Below are positions 49,701 to 60,780 of a stretch of 64,000 nt of DNA, in pieces. Source of the stretch: Ciona savignyi (Eukaryota; Chordata; Ascidiacea; Phlebobranchia; Cionidae); the NCBI GenBank assembly GCA_000149265.1, contig CH003301.1, positions 978,057-1,042,056 of the forward strand, in the 5' to 3' direction. The position numbers were made by a program, and so were the translations under genes. Position 1 is the first letter of the stretch. Each line of letters starts with the position of its first letter. Below the pieces are notes generated by a model, which worked only from the letters and a program-made list of their open reading frames with translations, was not told the origin of the DNA and searched no databases.

Positions 49701-52097
49701 ACAAATGCCTGAACATCCGTGCAACCACTGCCAACATGGAAGCTGGAAATATTTAAACAGATTTTCTATGATTTCGTAATAAATTTATTTTTTTGCATTT
49801 TTTAGCTTATTATTAATCTTTAATGATTGCTTTAGGTTGATAATTCTGTGTAAATTACAATAATAAAATGTAGACCAGAAAAATATTATTACATTTTCAT
49901 TACAGCTCCATTATTCTGACAACACTTAACACCTACCATAACTAATTGAATTTTATGTATACTTTACTTCTTTGTGATAGTACTGTAATATCCTAAATAA
50001 AATTGATTCCAGCAAGTGATAAGAGTACAACTAGAAGGGTTATATCCAGTTAGATGTTTGTCATCATCACTTAAAGAGAGGTCTAATGAAACAATAGGCT
50101 TGTACCTTATTCCAACAACGTTGAGACCCATTTTATATGCAGTATCAAGAAGTTGTTGACAGGAGTCTGGGTGTGCACCATACTTCATGCTAAAGGGACA
50201 AACGGACTGAGAATCATCTGTTTGAATCCGCAGAACCAAGCTGTAAAAATGGATTTAAAATAAAGTGGCCAGTGCCATAACAGATTTGTGAAATGTGAAA
50301 AATTCATACTCAGCATTTGGGTAGTTCTTTTTCATCTTAACCAATTCTTCTTTGTTGTCAAAGACAACTGGTTTGATATTGTTTTCCTTGGCATAGCGTA
50401 CATGAGAAGTTTGCTTACATGGATTCGCAAAAATGATTTTTTCAGGACTGGCACCAAGAGAAAGCATTTGACGGATTTCCGCCTGAAATGGTTAAACTAT
50501 GGATAAGAAGATCGTATATACAACAATAAAATGTAATCAACACACGGAGTGGTTTGGTAACAATACACTTTCATCATTAAAGTGACTTTTACTATCACAT
50601 ATATGGCACATTGCATTAGCTATGATACAGAGACTGTGGAAATAATTCTTGTTACACTAAGTTTAGTTTTTTTTTTATTTCCACAACAAAAACACATAAA
50701 AATAAAAGGAATCATTCTATAAAAAAAAAAGTTAAACTTAGCCTAAATTTATATAATTAAAATCGGTAAATTACCATTGTGAGATTAATGTACGATTAAT
50801 TTTTAGTTTTAAAAGTAAATTTTTTTAAAAGTTTTTCCCTGTATAAAGCTTGTGGTAAAGCGACCTGTGAAATAGGTCGGCCAGCTTTAGAATTGGTGAC
50901 TCATTTAGGCTATGAAATATATAACCTGCAGTAATATCATAACTGGAAACGGTACGGTAACCTAATATCTGTGTATGATAACAATACTAACAATAGGTTT
51001 AACTTTGTTTTGCATGTATATACAAATGTAATACAGAGTTGTCTTTGTTGTTATTATTCAATAAAATATTACATTTTGTGTACAGACATTGGGTTAAGGT
51101 CACTTATTCTGTGTGCACCACAACTAAAATGGTAAATATTGCCACGATATAGTAAAGCATATTTAATGCAACTTAACCATGATTCTACATTAACATAGGA
51201 AAATTTTTTATCTTTAAAATTTGCTTTAAATCTTATTGCTGCATCCAAAATCTGACAATCAAAGAACAATAGGCTACGTAAGATTGTAAAGTTAACAAAC
51301 AATTAATGCGTGAATGATTCCCTTAAATATAGTCAACAACAGATCAATATGTTACATTTAAACTTTTAATATTATTTTCAAACCTTGTAGGTTGTAATAT
51401 TGTTTTAAAACGCGAAACAACAACTAAAGTTGAAGACACATAGTTGTATACTATACGGTAAATAGTGATTAAAATTATGACATTGACTAAATTGTGCATT
51501 AACATACAGTCTGTTAAACACTACATAAATAGCTACAATTTTAAGAACAAATTAAAAACCTTGCTAGCACAGTCAAACCCAGCACCAAGACCAATCATTA
51601 ATTTTAACATGGTTTCATCTGGGTTGCATTTGATCGCATAGTAAGGGACAATTCGTGGAAAATTCTTTTGCCATCGAACATATTTCTTTACCACGTCACC
51701 AAGGTCACATACAAAGAAGGCATCATCATGGTCCTATAATACAAAAACAAGCATTACAAAATTTCTGTACAATTACTATTTTTGAAACGATATAAAAGTA
51801 TCATAAGTTTCAACAATAAAGAATGCCTTTCCCAGTCCTACAAAAAAGACCTACATATATAACAGTGACACAGCAGTCAGCAATAGCTGTGGGTATAACC
51901 GACGATGAGCATGAGGTATTCTGAGAAATACTCATGTTTTATTACCAACTGCATTTTCCCATCACATGGGATAAACAAGCACATCTTGTTCTTAATCAAA
52001 AACATCTTACCTCATGGTAAATATTGGAGACCTTTTTTTCAATAATATTGGTTTGTGTCAATTTCTGGGTACATTTCAACAAGGCATGATGCGGCAT
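46730..52097 (-). CDS. ODC1: Ornithine decarboxylase
   Basis: PLP-dependent cytosolic enzyme converting ornithine to putrescine, the committed step of polyamine synthesis. Eleven coding exons, all in phase: 52097-52011, 51733-51560, 50482-50310, 50240-50106, 49742-49577, 49223-49040, 48850-48717, 48062-47936, 47235-47148, 47074-46990, 46840-46730. They give 487 residues, somewhat longer than the 461 of human ODC. Key residues are present: YAIKCN with Lys64 for PLP, FDCASK, HVGSGC with His192, [14 protein letters not shown] at 271-275, [13 protein letters not shown], and WGPTCDGLD with Cys369/Asp370. Antizyme inhibitors, the closest relatives, have lost several of these, so this should be an active enzyme. 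The acidic Ser-rich stretch [13 protein letters not shown] in the tail could act in turnover. The start ATG at 52097 is chosen by frame. An upstream overlapping ORF suggests translational control. Confidence 0.96.
48063..48716. other. ODC intron 7
   Basis: About 650 bp without coding signal or recognised repeat. The similarly sized intron 8 (47236-47935) also holds nothing recognisable. Confidence 0.6.
50483..51559. other. ODC intron 2
   Basis: About 1.1 kb, strongly AT-rich, no coding signal or recognised repeat. Confidence 0.6.
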
Positions 52098-52113
52098 TTC
52101 GATCTGGCTTCAT
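52039..52113 (-). promoter_or_regulatory. Upstream ORF overlapping the ODC start
   Basis: ATG at 52113 opens a 24-codon frame ([10 protein letters not shown]...) in a different frame and stops at TGA 52039-52041, past the ODC ATG at 52097. Both ATGs have G at -3. A scanning ribosome meets this one first, so it should lower ODC translation. The leader appears to begin after an acceptor (GTTTGCAG) at 52183, which might be a cis or spliced-leader acceptor. Confidence 0.5.
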
Positions 52114-52298
52114 ATCGTTTGGGTGCGAAATATTTGAAATTAAGTTAAAGGTGGTTTGGAACACAAAAGCTTTTTAATCTGCAAACTGTAATAAAGGAAT
52201 AAATAAAAGTTTTTTTGTGCACATTGATCAAATAAATATAAAGACAATACGTACATTTGGTTATACACACAATGAAGTAAAAATGCGCCAAGGGGATG

Positions 52299-52397
52299 CT
52301 AGCTGGGGTTCCAAGGTGGATCGAAGTTGAAGTCGAGCTGCGGTTTGTAAAGGCAAAGACCCTCCTGTCGAGAAATGTACTTGCTGGCCAGAGAAGA
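52299..52397 (-). CDS. Putative terminal exon of an unrecognised gene
   Basis: Acceptor CTCCTTCAG leads in phase 0 to 32 codons (SSLASKYISRQEGLCLYKPQ, ending FDPPWNPS) and a TAG at 52299. It joins in phase to the 66-nt exon at 53159-53224. The sequence looks protein-like but I recognise no family. It lies 200 bp upstream of the ODC leader, so it might instead be a noncoding ODC exon. Confidence 0.35.
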   Translation of the reverse strand, partial: SSLASKYISRQEGLCLYKPQLDFNFDPPWNPS

Positions 52398-53158
52398 CTG
52401 AAGGAGAAATAAAAAGCTGATCAGTAAGTTAATCTCTGCTATTATTTTATACACAATATATATATGTTTAATTGGTCACAGGGGGTGAAAAATCTAAGAG
52501 CAAACAAAATTATAAACACAAGCAACTGGCATATTTGTAATAAAATTACAAATTTAAAACTAAATCAAATTCATTGTTTTCTTTTATAAAATTATGATAC
52601 TTTTTGGATCCGATTTTTAATTCTAATTATATGGCATATTTTATTCGGTTGCATTTTTGTTAATTATCTTCTACTATAGGTTTTGTCATCTGAATTTTAT
52701 ATAAAAAAATTATATGGTAGGAAGTTATATATTTTTTTAAATTTAGTATAAAATGTATAAGCTACAATGCAATGTTTTTTCAGTCATTTCGAAGGCCATA
52801 ATTGGTCTTACAGATTCTCTCAGTTCCCCATCTCTAGGTATGTTTTTGTCCTGCACACTACCATGATTATAAGAACAAAACGCCAGACCTCTTTTATCCC
52901 TGGTGCTGTTACATACATAATTACTATTTCTGATTTTGGTAGTTATTAATTCACTGCTTTTCTGTTATGTCCCCTAGAGTACTTTGACCCAAGACACAAC
53001 AGTCAATAAAATCATGCACATCTAGACCATAGTACTATATATTAAAATACGTAAAAGTTTAAATACGATTTGATTATCAAGCATTTGACCAAAAAATTAA
53101 GAAAAACAATATGCGAGCCACTTTTTCAAATAGGAATTAACGAACCATAAATACTTAC

Positions 53159-53224
53159 AAAAGTTGCTTTCCCAGACAAAGTGGACTTGGATATTTTTAA
53201 CGACGGAATTTTGGTAGTTTTCCT
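53159..53224 (-). CDS. 66-nt phase-0 exon, conserved in the duplicated copy
   Basis: Acceptor CTAGATAG and donor GTAAGTATT bound 22 codons reading RKTTKIPSLKISKSTLSGKA then TF. The paralogous exon at 56121-56186 has the same length, both splice sites and only a few residue changes. Lys/Ser-rich and probably disordered. The function and upstream exons are unknown; I found no good donor in the neighbouring DBINO-like ORF to join it. Confidence 0.45.
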
Positions 53225-53609
53225 CTATCTAGTTACAAAATATTATATCATATAATAAAAAATTAAAACAGCGTTTTTTTTAAATGTATCGACAACACTT
53301 TCCTATAAAGAGGGTCTGAAAACTAAAAAAAAGAAATGTTACTGGTGGCGATATATGAATAACCTAATTACTAAACACCATCATTACAGTACAGCAGTTA
53401 GGTGAATTAATTAACAATCTTAAATTGTAGTACTATTTATACATTGGGTTCGCTTATAAGACACTGCAGAATATTTCACATCTGGATAAGACATTGCACA
53501 TTCAGTGTCAGCCTGTTACCATATGGCAAGCAAAACAGATGCAAACACCTTGTATTAAAGTGTATCCGGTAACTGTGCAGACTAGCCAAATAGTTAAGAC
53601 GCTTTACGT

Positions 53610-54431
53610 TTATTGGCGCTTCTTATATTTATCTGTTGTCCCAAAGCATTGTTTAAGATTTTGATTTGTATCACGAATTTGTCGCCGAGATAAAGAAGTG
53701 TTGTTGGTCGTTCTTAATTTATCTCTAGTCCGGACAAACTGAGCAGTATCTTTACAGAATCTTTTCATTGATGCTAGTTTGGCTACATGATTACGAGAAC
53801 GTTTTTTGTAGGCTTTAGGGATTTCTTTTTTTGAAATACATTTCCAAATTCTGTCTCTAACCAATTGCATATTAAAATTCATGTTTTGCCCACACAAACT
53901 CCAATGGTTCCTGAACTTTGGTGAAATAAACATGCAATGTCCATCTAAATCCGTATCATCCATAGTATCTTTAGATTTTTGACCATTTTCCGGTTTGTCT
54001 CCTTTTAATCTATGTTTTCCTACCACACTTTCAAAATTTGTGAACCATTTTTCATCACCAGTTAAAACATCTGACCCAAAATACATATACTTTGATAAAT
54101 ATGGGTCAGCTTGAAGAGTCTTTTTATAAAATTGAGAAGAGTTTTTTAACTTAAGTTCGTGTTCAAAATATTCTTCATACTCTGTTTCAGAATCAGAAGA
54201 TTCTTCACAAATGACATTCTTCATCCATTGTCTTGTGGTTTTTAGAATATGGTCTGAACTAGTACCAAGCCCTATAGGATAAAACGGGTTCCCTATCTCA
54301 TTACTAATGTCTATTTCATTATCGTCGTCATTCGCGTCACTGACATCGCTACTTGGTAGACTGTCCAGACCTTTTATTTCTTGAAGCAAATAGTCCAACT
54401 TCAAGGATTCATGCAGCGTTTGTTTATCCAT
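53610..54431 (-). CDS. Stand-alone INO80 N-terminal/DBINO-like protein
   Basis: Single-exon ORF of 273 codons with a true ATG. Segments recall human INO80 N-terminus by memory alignment: LHESLKLDYLLQEI (residues 6-19), ILKTTRQWMKNVICEESSDS (62-81), a YFGSDVL segment near 118, and above all RDRIWKCISKKEIPKAYKK (192-210) followed by a basic helix, matching the start of the DBINO domain. In INO80 this region binds actin-related proteins and DNA. The N-terminal third is acidic, the C-terminus strongly basic. It ends soon after DBINO, so no Snf2 ATPase is present. Being intronless beside intron-rich genes suggests a retrocopy of a partial message. A second copy's start survives at 56650. The role is unknown; it could act as a dominant or accessory partner, or be inert. 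Confidence 0.5.
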   Translation of the reverse strand: MDKQTLHESLKLDYLLQEIKGLDSLPSSDVSDANDDDNEIDISNEIGNPFYPIGLGTSSDHILKTTRQWMKNVICEESSDSETEYEEYFEHELKLKNSSQFYKKTLQADPYLSKYMYFGSDVLTGDEKWFTNFESVVGKHRLKGDKPENGQKSKDTMDDTDLDGHCMFISPKFRNHWSLCGQNMNFNMQLVRDRIWKCISKKEIPKAYKKRSRNHVAKLASMKRFCKDTAQFVRTRDKLRTTNNTSLSRRQIRDTNQNLKQCFGTTDKYKKRQ

Positions 54432-54857
54432 TTTACCCGGTATATTTAACTATTCTGAATAATGAATGACATGGACATTGCATGGATGGACTATACTGCG
54501 AATGCGAGGAGTCGAGGACCACTAAAATGAGGGAAAGAGGAAACTACACACTGAAATAAAGATTGGAAATTAGTCACATAACGATTACGGTACAAATACC
54601 GATATCTGCTTTTAAACAGACCATACATTACATAATATAATTTTTTAGGTAAAATTTCTCCACATTGCGCAACTAAGCATAGATACTACATTAACTAATG
54701 TAGTATCTATGAACTAAGATAGTCAAACGAAAGAATGCTTCATTTTATTTAAATCATAGAAACTTTATTATATAGTTTTCTATGGTACCATAACTTTGAC
54801 CTTACCGCCATAAATATCTAAAATAAAATCTACATTGTAATAGGTTTCGGGCCAAAC

Positions 54858-55010
54858 GGGCGTGTGGCCGAATGGTTAACGCGAACCGTTACATATACCA
54901 ACTTTACAAAAACGGTCCTAGTGCCGAGCCCATAATAGGTTCGAAACTTAGCTCGGTAAAAAATAAATTTTGTGCCAAACATCCTGTGGCCGAATGGTTA
55001 ATGTGACCGA
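54858..55010 (+). repeat. tRNA-derived (SINE-like) sequences
   Basis: TGTGGCCGAATGGTTAACGC at about 54864 is a good A box of Ser/Leu-tRNA type, and GGTTCGAAACT at 54938-54948 a B box. The spacing of about 70 nt is too long for a normal tRNA, and no cloverleaf forms. A second A-box copy at about 54985 (TGTGGCCGAATGGTTAATG) lacks a B box. This fits a degenerate tRNA-derived element rather than an active tRNA gene. Confidence 0.5.
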
Positions 55011-55119
55011 TTAGTATACCGCTAGATATATCACAAAATGACCTTCCTGACTCCATCATGAGATCAAAAATGTTTCGTGATATTTGAAGCAAAATATAAA
55101 AATTGGTTGATTGTGGATG

Positions 55120-55255
55120 TAGCCTATAGTGTGACAGGTTTGTAAGTTGCGCTTTTCTTCAGGTTATGTAGCAGTATTTGTGAGCCTGTAGCGTGACAGG
55201 GTTGTAAGTTACACTTGTCTTCAGGTTATGTAGCAGTATTTGTGAATTCTGTACA
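55120..55255. repeat. Tandem duplication, ~68-bp unit
   Basis: Two adjacent copies sharing GTGTGACAGG / GCGTGACAGG, TTGTAAGTT, CTTCAGGTTATGTAGCAGTA and TTTGTGA. Confidence 0.85.
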
Positions 55256-55337
55256 CTTACATATAAACATTTAAAAACGGATGGATCCTTGAGTTAACAA
55301 ACCGTACGTGTTATTCACATGCAGTTACAGGAGAAGT

Positions 55338-55449
55338 GTTGCAACAACGTTTGGTCTGACTATTTTGATGAAATAGTATATTTATGTTTAGTGCAACAAC
55401 GTTTGCTCTAACTATTTTGATGAGATAGTATATTTATGTTCGTCCATGT
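55338..55449. repeat. Tandem duplication, ~56-bp unit
   Basis: Two adjacent copies sharing GTGCAACAACGTTTG, CTATTTTGATGA and ATAGTATATTTATGTT (first copy GTTGCAACAACG). Confidence 0.85.
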
Positions 55450-55954
55450 GAATAGGAATACGCAATGAAGGTTATCATCCTGGCAATCGTCAGATTACCT
55501 CGCACCCATAATCGTGTTACAGCATATATTGCACAGTGTTGTAAATGTTAAAATTCAAATTTCAACACAAATTGTTTATCTCCGTGTTTTCACTTGCAAT
55601 GTACACCATATGTATAATGTTTGTTTTAATTTCCTTTTCTGATAGCTCAATTAATATTATGCTTCACATGTTTGTTCCGTCTAAGGAAGACATGTGTTTC
55701 CTGTTGTGATATAGCCTATATATAAACCGTAAATAATTCTGTAATATTACAGACTCAAACTGCCATCTTTAATCTGACCTAATCTGTTATCAATTCTATC
55801 ACCTCTTACCGATCACATTGTATAGGCTATATGCTCTGTGTAAGGTGCTGTAACATGTCCTTGATTATATAATAAAATTACCTTGCCTCTAATAAATATA
55901 CATGATTGATAAAATTAATTTTGTATAATCCATTAATCCACTACCGGTTCGTCC

Positions 55955-56660
55955 ATCAGGTCCGTGTCTTTACCAAGGACACAACCTATAAAAAAATCAT
56001 GCAGATCTTAAACGTATATGTTAACGTATGTTAAAGGTTCAACCCTATTTAAAAAACGTATTTAAAACAGAAAGGAGGCAACAATTTGTGTGTTTTTTTA
56101 AAAGGCTAATGAATACTTACAGGAGTTGCTTTCGCAGACAAAGTGGACTTGGATATTTTTAATGACGAAATTTTCGTAGTTTTCTTCTGTATGTAATTAC
56201 ATAAAACTATTTGGAGGGATTAAAGGCTGAAAAAAAGTATTAAAGATACCGGTACTTATTTACTATAATTAATAACCTTAATTTATACTTTAAGGTTATT
56301 AATTATAGTAAAATTAGTTGATGTTCGCTAATTATACAGACTCTGCAGAATAATGGCACTTCTCGCTGAAGACCGACCGATTAGCTGGAGGGGTCAGTGC
56401 TTCACTTTTCTTAGGGTTGCAGATTCTAAACTGGTCGCTAGCTAGTCAGTTGTGTCCTTAATAACAGCTCTTTAGGGATATTGCTTAAACCCAATGCAAT
56501 AATTAGTTCTACGCAAGGTAATCTGATTGCTCATGTGATAACGCGCCGTGCGTTTACCCATTCATGGGGATAAACACGAATCTCCAATCATATCCTCCCA
56601 AGTCCTAAGATTCCCGAATGTCACATTTCATGCAAAGTGTGATTATTCATACGACACGGT
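55955..56660 (-). pseudogene. Degraded second copy of the DBINO-like locus
   Basis: The sequence around 56650-56690 matches that upstream of the ATG at 54431 (TATTTAACTATTCTGAATA versus TGTTTAACTATCCTGAATA). It retains an ATG at 56650 reading MNNHTLHEM then stop, against MDKQTLHES in copy A. The rest of the ORF is missing and a dispersed repeat (about 56370-56605) lies there. Further down, the 66-nt exon is preserved at 56121-56186 (KKTTKISSLKISKSTLSAKA then TP) with both splice sites. A possible last exon after TTTTTATAG at 55991 would stop after about nine codons. Confidence 0.6.
56370..56605 (-). repeat. Dispersed repeat inside copy B (matches 58915-59115)
   Basis: Read on the minus strand it shares GTTTATCCCC, GGGTTTARGCAAT and ACTAGCTAGCGACYAGTTT with the plus strand at 58915-59115. 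Boundaries are approximate and no coding capacity is seen. Confidence 0.6.
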
Positions 56661-57159
56661 ATGTTTAACTATCCTGAATAATACTACATACAACATTCAT
56701 TGTAAATACCATTAAATTGTGATAGTATGGTCGTAGAACATGCTAGAGCTAGACCGTTACAAAAACGATTCCTGATTTTGAATAAGCATGCATAACATAA
56801 AATATTGTCATAACAAAAAATAAGTCGAATTTCTTCACGTTGTGCCACTAAAACAGGATATCACATACAAGGTTATACCGAAAATTGGTTATATGCATAA
56901 ACTGCCTATTATACAAATTTCTTAACTATCGTCTTTTCCTGTTCTATTTTCTTGTTTTGTAGCTAAATTTAAGAACGTTTTATTATTTGCAATAATCGTT
57001 TCGAAGAATTGAAAATAACACTAACCTAAACAATGATGATAGTTTCCCGTGTCCCATTACAAGTAACTAAAGACATAATGTTGAAAATTAATCATATACT
57101 CAATAATAACTTGTGTAAAGATCGTAACTGGAAAGGTCAACTGAACAAGCAGAAACTAA

Positions 57160-58640
57160 TGAACTACTAGAGAGTGTCAAATATATTATATCCAACACAT
57201 TTTTAAAACCCTTTTGTCTGTACCTACATCAGTATATTTTTCTGCATGCACAAACGATCGGGTTTCCTGACTTCCTCATCAACCTTCGTATGTCTAAAAC
57301 AAAGTGTATAACGTTTGTTTCTGCAAGCAGAAACTAATGTGTTTTGGAGTTACCAATCCAAACTTGATATCTATGTTTCTTAGTGAAACGACCTGATGCT
57401 TTTCTAACCCTCCATGGTATATTTAATTTAAAAACTAGAGAGTGTCAACCACGTGTTTAACCAACACTATTTGTAAAACACATGTTGTATGCCATATATT
57501 CATGCTACAGGGTCCCTAACCATAATTTGTATTATATTTAGTTTGTTTCTGCAAGCATAAACGCATGGGTCCCATAGTTAACCAACCAAACTTATTTTCC
57601 ATGTGTAGTTAAATAAAGAATAACCGTCTTAAATTTGCAAATATTTAACCAAAAATGCTTAAAATTAAAGCTTTTGGTTAATCGCTGTAGTGAAATGAAG
57701 CTAAATTCCCAAAACAGCCCGATTTAGTTTTTCATGGTTTCGGGGAATTCCCCTGGGTTTTCTTAAAGTTTTAAACAATTCTTAAAGTTTTAATCTGAAT
57801 TTCGACTCCTTGTTGAAGATGTCAGTACAATATGGCATGCCTGTCACAATCATAATACAGGGACATATCTTCGTTTTTAAGGAAATTACCCTATGCAAAT
57901 GTTTTCTTTTTTTTAATTGGCACAGACTGTCTACTGGTCTACGATTTCACCAAATTTGATCAAAATTGGAGCAGCCGTTCAAGCGCTATGCCACAAAAAG
58001 ATACATTTTTCATAAAAACGTTTTGGTTTTTAACCTCCCAGGGAATTTTTTTCTTGATTATCACGTAAAATTTTGGTTTCTGCATATTTAGACCATGTTT
58101 TCTAACAGATCAATAAGTTTCATTGCGATTCCATTACTCCTTTTGGTAGATGTTTTTGGAGTATTTCCATAGGTAATTTTTTTATTTCTTCTAAGTGTTA
58201 AATCAGTAAGTAATGCACTTACATTCCACTAAATCTGATTAAAATTGGAGCAGCCGTTCAAGCGCTATGCCCAAAAAAGCTAATTTTTTAGAAAAAAATA
58301 ACGTTTTGCTTTTTAACGTCCCAGGGGAATTCCCTTGAATATATCACCCAAAATTTTGGTTTCTGCATATCTAGACCATGTTGTCTAATAGATCACCAAG
58401 TTTCGATTCCATTATTTGCGATTCCATTATTTCTTCCATTGCGATTCCATTATTTCTTTTGGCAGATGCCGGGGCTACATGCCATGCCTGTCAAGCGTTT
58501 GACGAAGACAAAAAACGAAAAAAAAACGGACAAAAACAATATGTGTGCCATTTTTTTCAAATGGGACCCATAAGTATAACGTTTGTTTCTGCAAGCTTAA
58601 AAACTAATGGGTTTTCGATTTACCAATTCAAACTTTATAT
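57160..58640. mobile_element. Repeat element related to the laminin-intron element
   Basis: Shares ACTAGAGAGTGTCAA (twice, 57168 and 57437), the GTTTCTGCAAGC box (three times), CAGCCGTTCAAGCGCTATG and the GGGGAATTCCC units. The core is bounded by ATGGGTCCCAT 57565-57575 and ATGGGACCCAT 58561-58571. It is shorter (about 1.0 kb core) than the copy at 7.6-9.5 kb because it has fewer internal units. Outer flanks at 57310 and 58580 also resemble each other, suggesting nesting of one element in another. Confidence 0.7.
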
Positions 58641-58914
58641 CTATGATTTTCGAATAACGTATTAGTATATTTAAAAAGGACAATAGAAATAAAGAAAAAA
58701 AAGTTCATATATTATTAAGGGATTTTCGGGGATATTTTAATTAGTGTATTTTCATGTTTTTTTAATAATTCTAACACAATAAATTGCGAGAAAAATGGTG
58801 GATGTGTAATATTTTTGGTCTTGGTGAAAGTTTTCCTGGCGTAATTTATTCACGTTTGTCACTGCATGTCTAGAACATTTAAAAAACACTTTTATCAAGT
58901 TTAACTGAGGATGG

Positions 58915-59115
58915 GGATATAGGATATTCATGTTTATCCCCGTGCGCTCTTGCAGTTTGTTGTGTATAATATAGACGTTCCTCCAATTTAGTAGAAACCT
59001 TTAATCCGTTGGGTTTAGGCAATGTTCGTTAAGTGCCTTTTCCCAAGGACATAATCGACTAGCTAGCGACTAGTTTCGAATGGTGTCGCACTAAACCGTC
59101 AGACTGATCGGTTGG
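58915..59115 (+). repeat. Second copy of the dispersed repeat
   Basis: Opposite orientation to the copy at 56370-56605, with the same ordered boxes (GTTTATCCCC, GGGTTTAGGCAAT, GACTAGCTAGCGACTAG). Confidence 0.55.
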
Positions 59116-59569
59116 ACTTAACAGTTCATTTTATTCTTGTTAATATGGGGATTTGTTAAAAAGCTTAATTAGATCCAAACTATATTACCTAACACCACCA
59201 GCAGACTCGAGTTTCTTCCTTATTATATAAAGCGATCATTAGTTTCCGTGGTATTCCATAAATGGGAATTTTCTAGAAAGGGGTTAATGATAGATTTACG
59301 GCATACGTATCTGTCTTGTTCGTATTTAGATTTTGTATATATTTAGCTTACTTTTGTGTTTCCACCTCATTTATACGCTAAATAAGATTGTGTTTATGAT
59401 TGGCTAGGCATTTTCTATTTTGAGGGATTTCCCGAGGTACGTTTATATGATTTGTTTGTTTTACCAAATCTCTAAGAAATTTAAAGTTAATATTCAATTT
59501 TGATCCAGAAATATCGGCGATAAAGCCAGAAATGTTCAAAAATAGCTCACTTTTTTTACATTTTTTCCG

Positions 59570-59800
59570 ATATCGCGAATTCCCCTTTAGGTTTTTGTAA
59601 AATTTAAGGTCGTTGCAAAATACGAGCATGCCAGTTAAAATTCAAGTTTTCACCTGATTGGATAACTCCTTCATGGCAATAATATGGTGACATGACGTGC
59701 CTGTCATGAGAGTAAAAAAAATAAAAGGAAGAGAAAGAAAATAAAGAAAAAGAAGAGAAAAAACGTAAAACCAATATGTGCTCCCATCGGCAATCTGAAG
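59570..59800. mobile_element. Diverged relative of the same element family
   Basis: Contains GAATTCCCCTTTAGG, GCCTGTCATGAG, an A/G-rich tract and CCAATATGTGCTCCCA in the same order as the right end of the other two copies (CCTGTCAAGCG, A/G tract, CAATATGTGTCCCA). Confidence 0.5.
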
Positions 59801-60780
59801 GGAACGAATCTTTATTTTAGCATGGCTATTATGGCGAATTGCGTGGTAACTGAATCACAGGTAGCTGTCAAATCTATTCTTATAGTACGCGTGTCACGTG
59901 AATTGAGTACACACTATGGCGTCAATAAATTTTATCCAGTCTGCATTAGGAATGCGTCATATGAAGAATGTGTAATATAATGATTTATTAATTACAGCAT
60001 TTAGTAGTAGTGCAATATATGTACAAGACGTGAGAAATGTGCAATCAAAGATGTTCGTGGGAAAATTAGAAGTGTGTTGGGCTCAACTAAATTATTTTTA
60101 CATATTTACTTTAAATTAGCAATTTCCAACAACGAAGAACTGTCTCTTCCAATATAGCCGTTTCTGAGTTCTACTTCCAGTTAATTAGCGAGTTACACAG
60201 CGTTAATCAATCAAGACTGTAACCAGACTTGTCGATTAATTTGCTTACCGATGGGAAAATGCTTCCTACTCCTTTGTGTATCATCGCAAGCTGCGCAGTA
60301 GTGATTCTGTATTGTGTATGAATATGGCATCTCATGCAAAATCTCATGCAAATAAATTTGGGCGACAGGATACCAAGAACGCAATTCAAGAAAAAGTTTT
60401 GTAGTTTTTTTGTTGCCATAAAGAAAGGAGATTGAATTTAGGATTGAATGTTTATGTTAAAGACTGTACGTTTGAAAGCAGTAAAATACTTAACCGGGAA
60501 ATGGTATTACAGGGCAATTAGTTAGAACTTCCGTTTTGTTTATTGTCAGGCTTCGAGAATTGAACTACAGGTCTCTGCACTTCAGTGCAGTAGTACAAAG
60601 TAATACTAATATTTAAACCATGTAGAATACATAGCCAAGTACTTTAATAATATGACATTATACCTATAGGTGTTAACTATAATTTTAATATAGTAAGAAT
60701 AAATCATTTAGCATGTCATAAAATTCAGTTAAGTTTCAATAGAATTTACTAGCTGAGACAAATTTTCGAAGCTGGAAATC
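59801..60780. other. Upstream region of the small membrane-protein gene
   Basis: No supported gene. It should hold the promoter and possibly a noncoding 5' exon for the gene starting at 60781. Short ORFs here lack any recognisable motif. Confidence 0.45.

Larger units (their letters stand above)
52950..56870. repeat. Locus duplication, copy A 52950-54700 and copy B 55940-56870
   Basis: Matching blocks in the same order and orientation: TTGTGTCYTKGG near 52985 and 55985; the 66-nt exons at 53159 and 56121; CTGCAGAATA near 53466 and 56343; the pre-ATG block at 54450 and 56665; and a TTTCTCCACATTGCGCAACTA / TTTCTTCACGTTGTGCCACTA block near 54660 and 56835. The spacing differs because the ORF body exists only in A. 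Confidence 0.7.

Noticed and set aside
46730-52097. Antizyme inhibitor instead of ODC
   Set aside because: Residues that antizyme inhibitors lose (intact HVGSGC, EPGRY, TCDGLD) are retained.
53610-54431. PiggyBac- or Tc-type transposase domain
   Set aside because: The acidic N-terminus was suggestive, but there is no DDE/D catalytic spacing or terminal inverted repeats, while RIWKCISKKEIPKA fits the DBINO region of INO80.
54858-54965. Functional tRNA-Ser or tRNA-Leu gene
   Set aside because: A- and B-box spacing is too long and acceptor and anticodon arms do not pair.
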